A stretch of 64,000 nt of DNA, taken from Dictyobacter arantiisoli. Its GTDB lineage: Bacteria; Chloroflexota; Ktedonobacteria; Ktedonobacterales; Ktedonobacteraceae. Made by a program: the position numbers and the translations under genes. Positions 54,506-63,185 of this stretch are shown here, piece after piece. Numbering within the stretch: position 1 is the first letter of the stretch; the number at the start of each line of letters is the position of its first letter. Under the pieces are notes generated by a model that saw only the letters and a program-made list of their open reading frames with translations, was not told the DNA's origin and ran no database searches. The stretch spans positions 1 through 64,000 of the forward strand of contig NZ_BIXY01000030.1 of NCBI RefSeq assembly GCF_008326305.1, read 5' to 3'.

Positions 54506-54610
54506 ATGTCTACCTCAAGCCCATTATCGCAATGGAAAGAAAGTGTGTCAATGACTTTTTCTGTGTGCAGCCATCCAAAGGGGATCGCCTTCATTCTGCG
54601 TCGTTATTGA
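54506..54610 (+). CDS. Possible 34-residue small protein
   Basis: ATG at 54506 follows AGGAGGTGCGTC, an unusually good ribosome-binding site for a region with no other gene. It encodes MSTSSPLSQWKESVSM followed by TFSVCSHPKGIAFILRRY. There is no membrane segment and no known family. It may be a short peptide or the start of a decayed gene; 200 bp of sequence follow with no continuation. Confidence 0.35.
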   Translation: MSTSSPLSQWKESVSMTFSVCSHPKGIAFILRRY

Positions 54611-54812
54611 ATAGTAAATGCGAATTTGAGAGGTAGTAAGTGCATTTGTGTTGTACTTACCTGTAAATGGAATAGTCTGAAAGTACCTTGCTTTCTCTGT
54701 CGTCGGGATGTCGCTCTCTTCACATATGGGTTTTTGCACGCGCTTGCACACCTGGCCCTTTTTCGCAGGCTCAAAAGCCTAAAAATATACAAAGTCGAGC
54801 TAATCAAATAAG

Positions 54813-55673
54813 CTATTTAGCGTCTTCTTTTACCGATTGTTGTTTGAGCCAGAGCGTAATCAATTCATAAGCCAGGCTTGAAGGCGGAGGTAGTTCTGGC
54901 AGGTTGTCGCGTGTGAACCAGCGAATATCATCAAGCTCGTCATCGGTAGGCTGGAATGTTCCCTCTTTATAACGTGCCATATAGCCAATCATAAGCTGGC
55001 TGGGAAAAGGCCACGGTTGGCTGGTAACATAAACCAGATCGGTGACAGCTATGCCCGTTTCTTCTTTAACTTCGCGCTCAACACATTCCTCAAGCATCTC
55101 ACCGGGCTCGACAAAGCCAGCAATTAAGCCATAGCGGTCTCCCCAACCGGGTTTATGACCCATCAGTATACGGTCCCCATCATGGATAAGGACAATAATA
55201 GCCGGGATAACAGGAGGATATCCACTATAATCGCCACGGGTACAGCGTCTCCCCCATCCGCCCGGTACTGGTTCCATGGGCGCGCTGCACACAGGACAAT
55301 AGCGGCTGATCCTGTGCCAGTTGATGAGTTGAGCCGCGTAGCTGGCGATATTGTACTCAATATCTGTTGTGCGCCTGTACAGTTCCCGTAATCCAATCGC
55401 TTTCCAATCCTCTGGCAAACTGGCATCGGGATCGATGATTGTAGCCAGACAGGGTTGCCCATTGAGTCGTCCGATATAGAGTGGTGATTGATGGGGCAAG
55501 CTAGCGATAAGGAGAGCATCTCCCTCAAGCAGGGAAATTTTATCGTCATGGACATGCACCAGCAGTTTGTTGTTTTGTTGTGGAAACCAGAGTACTGACC
55601 CTTCTGGGATGGCCGCTGGTGGATAGACGCGCTCAAATCTCTTGTATCCGCCGACACTATCGGTGTTTTCCAT
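54813..55673 (-). CDS. nudC: NAD(+) diphosphatase / RNA-decapping Nudix hydrolase
   Basis: A 286-residue enzyme that splits NADH/NAD+ into NMN(H) and AMP and can remove NAD caps from RNA. The zinc ribbon is CPVCSAPM with a degraded second half (RRCTRGDY keeps one Cys). The Nudix box GFVEPGEMLEECVEREVKEETGI is complete, and SQPWPFPSQLM is the NudC hallmark that selects NAD. ATG at 55673 is chosen because AAAGGA precedes it; the frame upstream does not look coding. Confidence 0.93.
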   Translation of the reverse strand: MENTDSVGGYKRFERVYPPAAIPEGSVLWFPQQNNKLLVHVHDDKISLLEGDALLIASLPHQSPLYIGRLNGQPCLATIIDPDASLPEDWKAIGLRELYRRTTDIEYNIASYAAQLINWHRISRYCPVCSAPMEPVPGGWGRRCTRGDYSGYPPVIPAIIVLIHDGDRILMGHKPGWGDRYGLIAGFVEPGEMLEECVEREVKEETGIAVTDLVYVTSQPWPFPSQLMIGYMARYKEGTFQPTDDELDDIRWFTRDNLPELPPPSSLAYELITLWLKQQSVKEDAK

Positions 55674-56207
55674 TGTATATCCTTTATCGCATTGTTGCAT
55701 TACTTGAGGTTTTCGATACATCCTCTTCCTGACTTGAATTTATAGTATCACACGATCTCCAGTTCTGAGAACGATCAGGAGGCATCCAACGTGCTTTTGT
55801 TGAGCTGTAAGTCTTAGCTGACCATACCAGCTTCCTACTGTTGAACAAATTGTCCATCTGTTCCGTATTACTAGTAGTAAACTCAATGTGTCCGAGCTCT
55901 CTCTCTCCTCCCTGCGCAGGCGGCAAAAAAGTGAAGAGGGAAGCCCTGGTTCTGTGAAAGAACACATTCTTTTTACTGGAAATAATTATCTTTGTGTATC
56001 AAATACGAGGTTACATATTTATATATATAATGGCTGGCATATTTTATGAAGGGAGATATACTGAATTATAGAAGATGGTTTGTATTGTTCTTTTTATGTA
56101 TTATCTACTTTTCTGTGTATATACTACATAAAAACAAATCTAGGATTTTTATCTGTGTGTGTGTATGATGCGGCTGAGGTTGGGGGGTATTATTGGAGCG
56201 GTTTATT
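55674..56207. other. Divergent intergenic region nudC / beta-helix gene
   Basis: About 530 bp, AT-rich between 55970 and 56160. No gene, strong hairpin or consensus promoter is evident. Confidence 0.4.
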
Positions 56208-57341
56208 ATGTATTCAAAACCATTATCAGTTGGTAACGATTCATCTACCATACGTATTGTTTCTGTTTTAGCCGAATATCCTGGCGTTTATCCTACTATT
56301 TCTGCGGCGCTCTCTGCATCGTTGGATGGCGATACAATCCTTATTGAGCCGGGCACTTACTGTGAAAGCCTGCTTATTGATAAAGCTGTGTCTCTGGTGG
56401 GAAATGGTGCCTGTGGAGATATTGTACTTGAGAGCTATAATCAGCCGTGCCTCTCTCTGTCTTCCACCGGTATCCACATTGAATGTTTAACGGTGCGTTG
56501 TCGCATAAATATGCAAGCGGAGTTGTATGGTGCTGTGAATGTTACGCAGGGTGTCGTTGAAATTGTAAATTGTGATCTCTCATCTGCTTCTTACGCCTGC
56601 CTGATGCTTGCTGGGCCTACAACACGCGTAGTTATGCGTCATTCCATTGTGCATGATAGTTCCGGCTATGGCGTTTTTGTTGGCACGGTAGCGCAATGTT
56701 TGCTTGAGCAATGTACGTTCAGTAACAATATGTATGCTGAAGTGATGGCGGTCCAAAACAGCGAGGTGATTTTACAGGCTTGTATTTTATGCCATGGCAA
56801 GGGGTATGGAGTGCTGGTTGCCGAGTGTAGCCATGGATGCCTGTCAAATTGTGACATTTATAAGAATGCTCAGGCCGGCATCGCTGTGTGTCAGGATAGT
56901 GTCGCAGAGATATCCACCTGTAAGGTACATGATGGTAAAGCTTCCGGTGTGACTTTTAGTCAAAATGCACATGGAATTATGGAGCATTGCGATGTGTATG
57001 CCAATTGCAGTTCCGCGGTTGAAATCAAACAAAATAGCAATCCTGTGATTCGGGCATGCAAGATTTATAAAGGAAAATGGTCGGGCATCTTTATAGGGGA
57101 TCGGAGTGGAGGGATCATCGAAGATTGTGAGATTCTTAATAATACTCTGGCAGGTATTGAAGTGACCTGGGAAAGTGATCCGACGATTCGCCATTGCAGA
57201 ATTCATTATCATGGTCGGGGCATTGCTGTGTTTCAACGTGGCCGAGGTACTGTCAAGGATTGCGATCTGAGGAATAATTCGCAAAGCTCGGTGCTGGTTG
57301 AAGCTGGCTCACAGCTTGCTCAGGAGCGCAATAGTGATTGA
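56208..57341 (+). CDS. Right-handed parallel beta-helix protein
   Basis: A 377-residue protein. After a short lead (ISAALSASLDGDTILIEPGTYCESLLIDKAVSLVG, the NosD-like entry turn) come about 13 rungs of 22-24 residues with the pattern DCEIxNNxxAGIEVxxxSDPxIRxC. No signal peptide is seen, so it is probably cytosolic, unlike pectate lyases. No catalytic Asp/Arg cluster of a lyase is evident. Cys is frequent at the turn position of successive rungs and may form a ladder. ATG at 56208 has GGAG nine bases upstream. Confidence 0.85.
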   Translation: MYSKPLSVGNDSSTIRIVSVLAEYPGVYPTISAALSASLDGDTILIEPGTYCESLLIDKAVSLVGNGACGDIVLESYNQPCLSLSSTGIHIECLTVRCRINMQAELYGAVNVTQGVVEIVNCDLSSASYACLMLAGPTTRVVMRHSIVHDSSGYGVFVGTVAQCLLEQCTFSNNMYAEVMAVQNSEVILQACILCHGKGYGVLVAECSHGCLSNCDIYKNAQAGIAVCQDSVAEISTCKVHDGKASGVTFSQNAHGIMEHCDVYANCSSAVEIKQNSNPVIRACKIYKGKWSGIFIGDRSGGIIEDCEILNNTLAGIEVTWESDPTIRHCRIHYHGRGIAVFQRGRGTVKDCDLRNNSQSSVLVEAGSQLAQERNSD

Positions 57342-57475
57342 TCAGTTGCAGAACAGGTTATGTAACTTCTAGCTGGTTTTAGCCAGCACAACAAGCTGTC
57401 GCCGTTACGGAGCAGGAATGGCGATACTTGTTATGCATACTGTTAGTCTCAAACAAGATACATGCTTATCTACAA

Positions 57476-57862
57476 CTATTTAGCGATATTCATGGTTCTG
57501 CTGAAGACAGGTTTGACGGTGCGATCAAGAAAAATGTAGGCGAGCGTGATCGCGCTCATCAGGATACCGAACAAAGGGCCGACGATGTGCAGATTATGAT
57601 ATTCTGGTCGGGTAATCATCAAGAGCTCATAGACAATCTCGCCTGACTCATAGGTGGCGGTCAGCCAGAAGGCCCAGCTCCGTAATGTCCATAATCCATA
57701 CACTACCACCAATCCGAGCAATCCCGCTATAAGTAGCGCGATGAAGTCCCCTGATTTTGCTGGTGTAAATAAGAGTAATCCAAGGCAACCAAGCGCTCCG
57801 AGTAGTTCAAAGAGTGCAAGATTCCTGATGCCAGATGGTCGTTGGCGGCGAGCGGTTTTCAT
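57476..57862 (-). CDS. Small four-helix membrane protein
   Basis: A 128-residue hydrophobic protein with helices at about 15-33, 42-62, 66-82 and 98-115. Charged residues cluster at the N-terminus (MKTARRQRPSG) and the C-terminus. The family is not recognised; it resembles small DUF-type proteins of the DoxX-like size class, without motif support. AAGGA lies ten bases before the ATG at 57862. Confidence 0.7.
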   Translation of the reverse strand: MKTARRQRPSGIRNLALFELLGALGCLGLLLFTPAKSGDFIALLIAGLLGLVVVYGLWTLRSWAFWLTATYESGEIVYELLMITRPEYHNLHIVGPLFGILMSAITLAYIFLDRTVKPVFSRTMNIAK

Positions 57863-57910
57863 GCGATTGTTTTCCTTATCTTCACATTCTCTATAGTGCA
57901 AATGATATGT

Positions 57911-57946
57911 TAAAGCAGCTACACGGTCACACAGGTAGCTGCTTTA
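57911..57946. terminator. Perfect 12-bp hairpin
   Basis: TAAAGCAGCTAC pairs exactly with GTAGCTGCTTTA around a 12-base loop. It lies between two minus-strand genes, nearer the start of the downstream one, so it could be a terminator or a leader structure of the small membrane protein gene. Confidence 0.6.
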
Positions 57947-58135
57947 AAAGACATAGCTACGTGTTTCTTTACGTATGAATAGGTATAAGGTTTGTTTTTT
58001 GAAGCTTTCCTCTCTTCTTATACTGCATATGGATGGCATTCGTCAAAAAAAAGGTAGATTGGCTAGTGTTTATTTCTCTTTCAGCCGATAAATATCACCA
58101 TACTATGTCATTTTTGCGCTGGCGATATTTTCTGT

Positions 58136-58168
58136 GGGACCTCTTGTGTGCCGGGGAAAAGAGGTCCC
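58136..58168 (-). terminator. Hairpin after the DUF2278 gene
   Basis: GGGACCTCTT pairs with AAGAGGTCCC around a 13-base loop, about 20 bases past the stop of the minus-strand DUF2278 gene. Confidence 0.7.
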
Positions 58169-58189
58169 GTTCTGCCTGGGCTTCAATGT

Positions 58190-58852
58190 CTAGAGTGGAT
58201 CGCCGGTGTTATCATCAGTTTTCCAGGATTGCGATTGGAATTTTAAGAAGATCGCAATCCATTTATTGGCTCCTGTCAAATGGATCAGTAGCGCGCCATC
58301 CTGCCAGACGCCATTTTCCGAGGCAAATTTGCCGCTGTTTCCTTGATTCATATGGATATTATGGATGCCATTACCTGGTTTAAAGTTAAAGTATTGATCA
58401 GGTTTGCTATCTTCAGGCCCCCAACGTTGTCCAAAGGCATAGATGAGAGCTTCGGGATCAGCGATTGCCTGTTTAACACGATCCTGGAGAAACTGATTGA
58501 GTTCGGATTCTGTGGCAATTTCTGTGAATTGTTGAGGCTGCATCTGCTCTGGCTCGACAATGGTGCTACGGATAAAGTCGATGGCTAAATTGGGATTGAT
58601 ACCATTTTGCTTGTCGATGCTGGTAAAGCCATCCTGTTGTTTGAGTAATTCAGCGGTGATTGGGTAGTTGAAATTATCTTCGATGTGATAAAGTAAGTTA
58701 TAGGGCTTTAACTGCGAGAGAACATTGACCGCGATCCGATAGTGAACTCCCTGGCTATCCGCTACATGAATCTGATAGTGTGGTGAACCGGCTGTCCCCA
58801 TCTGACTTTCAAGTGGGCGCGCTATCAAAACGCCATAATTTGTTTCTGGCAT
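58190..58852 (-). CDS. DUF2278 (YukJ-like) protein
   Basis: A 220-residue soluble protein. The family's signature order is complete: NYGVLIARPLES, HYQIHV, YRIAVNVLSQ, VKQAIADPEALIYAFGQRWGPE, FKPGNGIHNIHMNQGN, NGVWQDGALLIHL and AIFLKFQSQSWKTDD. The conserved His/Asp residues in these motifs suggest a metal-dependent hydrolase, but no activity is established. GAAGGAG lies seven bases before the ATG. Confidence 0.92.
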   Translation of the reverse strand: MPETNYGVLIARPLESQMGTAGSPHYQIHVADSQGVHYRIAVNVLSQLKPYNLLYHIEDNFNYPITAELLKQQDGFTSIDKQNGINPNLAIDFIRSTIVEPEQMQPQQFTEIATESELNQFLQDRVKQAIADPEALIYAFGQRWGPEDSKPDQYFNFKPGNGIHNIHMNQGNSGKFASENGVWQDGALLIHLTGANKWIAIFLKFQSQSWKTDDNTGDPL

Positions 58853-58980
58853 ACATCAGCTCCTTCAATATATTGTAGTATCTCTTAATCCTTTGAATGG
58901 ATGAAGATACCAACCAATTTCTGTTTACTATACGTATGAGGCATAATGATAGTTTTGCCTGTAGCATTAATATCCTTATT

Positions 58981-60240
58981 TTATGAGATAAAAGCAGCCT
59001 GGTCTATGATCTGTGTCACACTTTGTTCAGCCTGTGTTGCAATTAATGGTAATTGAGGATAGAGACGGTGGGCCTCCTGGTTAGCTGCCTGAAGCACACC
59101 AAAGCGTTGGATGATAGTGGCATAGATTTTTTTCCCAGAGATGGTTTTTTCAAATGGCCGAGTTGTTGCCAGACATCCTAATGACCGATTATGGGCGGAG
59201 ACAAAGTGCCAGTTTTGTCCCTGTGTTTCCTGGCCGATGGCATTTTGCGTGTAGCGAGGATTACTATTGAGATAATAGATGGTGCTGCTACAGTTCAGAT
59301 CATCATAATAGCTGGTTCCCGACTCATGTGTCATGATGGACCAGCCATACTGGGTCCAGGCGATCCGCAGAGTGGTAATCTGCTGGTCACCCTGGAGCTG
59401 TGTTTGTTCTGTTCTGGATGTGCCCTGGTTCCCTGTGGGAAGCGTGGTGTATGTCCATGTTGGCTGAGTAACAACGGCGACATTCCAATAATGATAAGTA
59501 CCTGGATCAGCCCATTCTAACGTGCAGACGAGTCGACAATCCTCTCCAGTGGTCATATTACTGCATGCAGGACCCAGGCGATAGCCCTGACAGGTGGCTT
59601 TGCCAGTCACGTTGGTGTCGAGCGTGAAGGTAAGCGTGGCTTGTAAGCGTTGGCTGGCACGATGGAAGGATATTGTGGAGTTGTCGCGATAGCGTTCACC
59701 GGCCTGAATAGTGGTGCTGGCTGTAAATGTGTGTAAATATGCTTGTATAGCTGTGATTAACTTTTGCTGTTGAGTTGATGATAAGAGTTGGGATGAGAAG
59801 CGTGTCGGAAAGTTGATCAGCAGCGCATCATCTTGCGCCTCAGTATTTTCTTTCGTAATCTGACAGGTTTGTCCCGGTCGATCAGCCTGATAGGGCACCT
59901 CAAAGGAGCAGCTTAGCGTCGTAAATGGCTCTCCTTGCCAGCGCAGTAAATGTTTGCCACGTTTGACGGGCTGCGGCGCTATCTTATCCCGTGACAGCGG
60001 CACATTGCTAAGGGGGTGTCCATCGAGAAACCACCTTCCCCAGGATGGTAATTGTTGAAAGTGGAAATAATTGACATCCTGCACTGCTGTGGCCAGCGTC
60101 GCGGTCCCCTTGATTTGATGCGGAACACTATCGGGTATAAAGATATTACAGAGCACAAAAATAAGGATGATCGTGATAACTCGGCGTGCAATCCGTAAAA
60201 TGATATGCCTCTGTTGTAGTTTTGTCTTATCCAATAGCAT
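58981..60240 (-). CDS. Membrane-anchored extracytoplasmic protein, lineage-specific
   Basis: A 419-residue protein. A basic N-terminus and one helix (about residues 18-36, VITIILIFVLCNIFIP) anchor it, and the remaining 380 residues are outside. Landmark segments are LPSWGRWFLDGHPLSNVPLSRDK and HLLRWQGEPFTTLSCSFEVPYQADRPGQTC. The first resembles a PEGA-like beta domain in which a Trp-rich strand is followed by a 'gkHtv.w.g.pF' strand. Paired Cys residues suggest disulfides. The family is not recognised beyond this. Confidence 0.75.
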   Translation of the reverse strand: MLLDKTKLQQRHIILRIARRVITIILIFVLCNIFIPDSVPHQIKGTATLATAVQDVNYFHFQQLPSWGRWFLDGHPLSNVPLSRDKIAPQPVKRGKHLLRWQGEPFTTLSCSFEVPYQADRPGQTCQITKENTEAQDDALLINFPTRFSSQLLSSTQQQKLITAIQAYLHTFTASTTIQAGERYRDNSTISFHRASQRLQATLTFTLDTNVTGKATCQGYRLGPACSNMTTGEDCRLVCTLEWADPGTYHYWNVAVVTQPTWTYTTLPTGNQGTSRTEQTQLQGDQQITTLRIAWTQYGWSIMTHESGTSYYDDLNCSSTIYYLNSNPRYTQNAIGQETQGQNWHFVSAHNRSLGCLATTRPFEKTISGKKIYATIIQRFGVLQAANQEAHRLYPQLPLIATQAEQSVTQIIDQAAFIS

Positions 60241-60455
60241 AAGGATTACTCACATCTGTTTCGTCCTATTGTAGATCCTTCACAGCCTCCCTTGCAACCT
60301 CATTCTTGAAAGCATTTCTCTTCATCTGCTTGCTTTAGCATGTGCCCATTCTATAATTTCTTTTCTTACCCAAATCTCCTATCCTGCCTTGACTAATTTC
60401 AAGTTGATCAATATAATCCATCTTTCTTTTTTTAAGCGTATGTTGCTTCTATACG

Positions 60456-61115
60456 ATGCGTCAGAAATATTGGTGGTTGGCCGGGATTGCTGGCCTGCTG
60501 GCCTGCCTGCTCCGTCCTAATGGTATATTCTTGTTTCTACCATTTTGTTTTGAGTATTTGCGCCAGCATCATTTTTCCTGGCGTGCCATTCGTTGGGACG
60601 TGCTGTATGCTGGACTTATCCCCGTTGGACTTTTGATCTATGGGCTCTATTGTTATCATCATTACGGTGATTTTCTAGCTTTTTCGCATGGGCAGCAGTC
60701 ATGGAAGCGCACAACCCAATTGCCGTGGGTAGGACTTTATAGGGATATGGAAGCTATAATTGCGAAGCATACCTATCTAAGAGACTTCCTCTCTCATTCG
60801 CTCGATCTTTTCCCTGACTTGCTCGCGTTCTTCCTTATCGGATTAAGTGCCGTAGGATTTTGTCGCCTTGGCAATCGCCATTGGAGTTACGTTCTTTATG
60901 GCGCTTCGCTCTGGATTTTTGCCAATTGTTTTCCAGCTGGATTTGAGCGCCCGTTGCTGGGAACTGGCAGAAATATGTTGATCATTTTTCCTCTCTTCTT
61001 GATATTGGCTCAATTGGGCCGTTTCCGTTGGATTCATCTCCTCTATCTGTCGATAGCCGTGCCCCTGTGTTTCTTCTGGTGTTTCCAGTTTATAGTTGGC
61101 TATCCTGCCTTTTAA
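60456..61115 (+). pseudogene. 5'-truncated PIG-V-like mannosyltransferase
   Basis: The 219 residues match only the C-terminal half of PIG-V/GPI-mannosyltransferase-type GT-C enzymes: WWLAGIAGLLACLLRPNGIFLFLPFCFEYLRQ, LIYGLYCYHHYGDFLAFSHGQQSWKR, and the late FPAGFERPLLGTGRNMLIIFP. The N-terminal helices and the catalytic Asp-containing loop, about 150-190 residues, are absent, and the 215 bp upstream do not encode them in any frame. Either it is a remnant or a short derivative with a new start at ATG 60456. Confidence 0.6.
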
Positions 61116-61119
61116 TAGT

Positions 61120-61157
61120 ACAAGACAGATCTGCACAGGTCTGTCTTGTTTTTTTCT
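61120..61157 (+). terminator. Rho-independent terminator after the mannosyltransferase remnant
   Basis: ACAAGACAGA pairs exactly with TCTGTCTTGT around a ten-base loop and is followed by seven T residues. It is well preserved although the gene is truncated. Confidence 0.92.
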
Positions 61158-61476
61158 CCTCTCCCCTCTCTCCTCCTTAAGCAAGCTAAGTACGTTTGTT
61201 TTTTGCTTCTCCATAAATCTCTTCGGGCAAGCACATGATACGTTATGTGAACACAATTTGATGAATTCTTACCAGGGGACTAAAAACCCTTGACAAGGGA
61301 ACATTTTCCTACCATACTTCTTGATGGAAATAAGTATTTCGAGCTACAGTATGTTTTTTGTCATATATAGTTTTCATTTTTGTTCTAAAGTAAAATAAAG
61401 CACTTGTAAGGCAAAAATTGAGTACAGGTGCTGTGCTTCTTTCTGTATCCTGTGGTGCCAGCGTGCTTTTCTCAAA

Positions 61477-61511
61477 AATCCGCTATAGTGCGTGGTATCC
61501 GATAGCGGATT
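61477..61511. promoter_or_regulatory. Candidate operator of the beta-glucosidase gene
   Basis: AATCCGCTAT and ATAGCGGATT form a perfect 10-base inverted repeat with a 15-base centre, about 75 bp before the GH1 start. A smaller palindrome CTATCATGATAG lies at 61553-61564. Confidence 0.5.
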
Positions 61512-61586
61512 GGTAACGATAAAGGGATGTTCAATATATGGTGAAACCTTTGCTATCATGATAGTAGTCGTTCTCTAGGAGGATGA

Positions 61587-62987
61587 ATGAGCTTAATTAA
61601 TGGGGAACACCCACAGACGAGCGTTAATCCAAACATCAGTATGGCATTTCCCAAAGATTTTGTCTGGGGTGCGGCGACGGCTGCTTATCAGATTGAGGGC
61701 GCGACTAACGAGGATGGGCGCGGCCTGACGATTTGGGATCAGTTTGCCGCTACGCCCGGAAAAACTTTCCTTGGGCAAACAGGTGAGGTCGCAACCGATC
61801 ATTATCATCGCGTCGCCGAGGATGTGACTTTGATGAAGCAGCTTGGTTTAGGGGCTTATCGCTTTTCTGTCGCCTGGTCGCGCATTCTTCCTCAAGGAAC
61901 TGGTACTATCAATCAGGCAGGGCTTGATTTCTATGATCATCTGGTAGATGAATTGTTGGCAAAGAATATTATGCCCATGTTAACCCTTTATCATTGGGAT
62001 TTGCCGTTGGCCCTGCACGAGCGTGGTGGCTGGCTGAATCGGGATACAGCTCTGGCTTTTGCTGATTATGCAGAGATTGTCGCACGCCGTTTAGGGGATC
62101 GCGTCAATTATTGGCAGACACACAATGAGCCCTGGTGTATTGCCTATCTCGGCTATGGCATCGGGATACATGCCCCGGGAGAGAAAAATGTTGCTCATCT
62201 GGGGAGCGTTGGACATCATTTACTGGTAGCTCACGGTCTGGCGGTACCGCGCCTGCGGGCATTCAGCCAGCCCGGCACGCAAGTAGGTATCACTCTCAAC
62301 TTCACACCTGCTTATGGAGCTGATCAGCATCCAGAAACGTTGAAGCAGGTTGAGAAGGCACAACGTAGCAATCGCTGGTTCTCCGATCCCATTTTTCGTG
62401 GAGCGTATCCCGAAGGACTTTTCGCTGACCTGGATTGCGACGAGCCAGCGATTGCTGCGGAAGACTTTGCCCTGATCAACGCGCCGCTTGACTTCCTGGG
62501 TGTCAATTACTATACCCGCACGCTCTTCCAATGGCAACCTGAAGGCAGCACACCAGTAGAAACTGCTGGACAGAGCAATGTCATCAGAAGCGTACCCGGC
62601 TCGCAGTATACCGCCATGGGTTGGGAGATTTGCCCTTTGGTCTTGACTGATCTACTGCTCTGGCTACAGCAAGAATACTCAGTGCCAGCCCTCTATATCA
62701 CTGAAAACGGTGCTGCCTTCGACGACAAGTGGGATGGCGAAAGTGAGTATGTGGTTGATTCAGAGAGACTCCTGTACCTTCGCGAGCATATACGAGCGGC
62801 CGGGGAAGCAATCAAGCAGGGCGTCCCGCTTCGTGGCTACTTCGCCTGGTCCTTGCTTGACAACTACGAATGGATGGATGGGTATAGCAAGCGTTTTGGC
62901 CTTATTTATGTCGATTATGCCAGCCAGCGCCGCATTATCAAAAATAGCGGTCGCTGGTATGCCAGTTTAATCAAAGCACAGCGTTAG
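61587..62987 (+). CDS. GH1 beta-glucosidase
   Basis: A cytosolic 466-residue family-1 glycosidase, (beta/alpha)8 barrel, that hydrolyses beta-glucosides (often also beta-galactosides) with retention. The acid/base is Glu181 in THNEPW, the nucleophile Glu373 in YITENG. WGAATAAYQIEGA at residue 27, YRFSVAWSRILP, LYHWDLP and WSLLDNYEWMDGYSKRFGL are all present. The first 20 residues are an unusual hydrophilic extension. AGGAGG lies upstream of the ATG. No sugar transporter is adjacent. Confidence 0.95.
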   Translation: MSLINGEHPQTSVNPNISMAFPKDFVWGAATAAYQIEGATNEDGRGLTIWDQFAATPGKTFLGQTGEVATDHYHRVAEDVTLMKQLGLGAYRFSVAWSRILPQGTGTINQAGLDFYDHLVDELLAKNIMPMLTLYHWDLPLALHERGGWLNRDTALAFADYAEIVARRLGDRVNYWQTHNEPWCIAYLGYGIGIHAPGEKNVAHLGSVGHHLLVAHGLAVPRLRAFSQPGTQVGITLNFTPAYGADQHPETLKQVEKAQRSNRWFSDPIFRGAYPEGLFADLDCDEPAIAAEDFALINAPLDFLGVNYYTRTLFQWQPEGSTPVETAGQSNVIRSVPGSQYTAMGWEICPLVLTDLLLWLQQEYSVPALYITENGAAFDDKWDGESEYVVDSERLLYLREHIRAAGEAIKQGVPLRGYFAWSLLDNYEWMDGYSKRFGLIYVDYASQRRIIKNSGRWYASLIKAQR

Positions 62988-63017
62988 CACCGTCCTTTTT
63001 TGTTGTTATCTACTGCT

Positions 63018-63050
63018 GGGTCCTCTTTGCCAGAGGGCCCTTTGATTTAT
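63018..63050 (+). terminator. Hairpin after the beta-glucosidase gene
   Basis: GGGTCCTCT pairs with AGAGGGCCC (one G-T pair) around a five-base loop, followed by TTTGATTTAT. Confidence 0.65.
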
Positions 63051-63185
63051 CTTTAAATAATCCCTGCGATGCTATATAATAAAGCTTAACATTACATGAA
63101 TAGAAGCACGCTTTAAGCACTATATCGAAGTACATCTATCTAATTTTACCTCAGTAATAATCAAAGACATCAAGGATGAATGGTT

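Noticed and set aside
55886-55945. Further remnant of the palindromic element (CTGCGCAGGCGGC)
   Set aside because: Only a short GC-rich hairpin is shared; no module order or terminal repeat.
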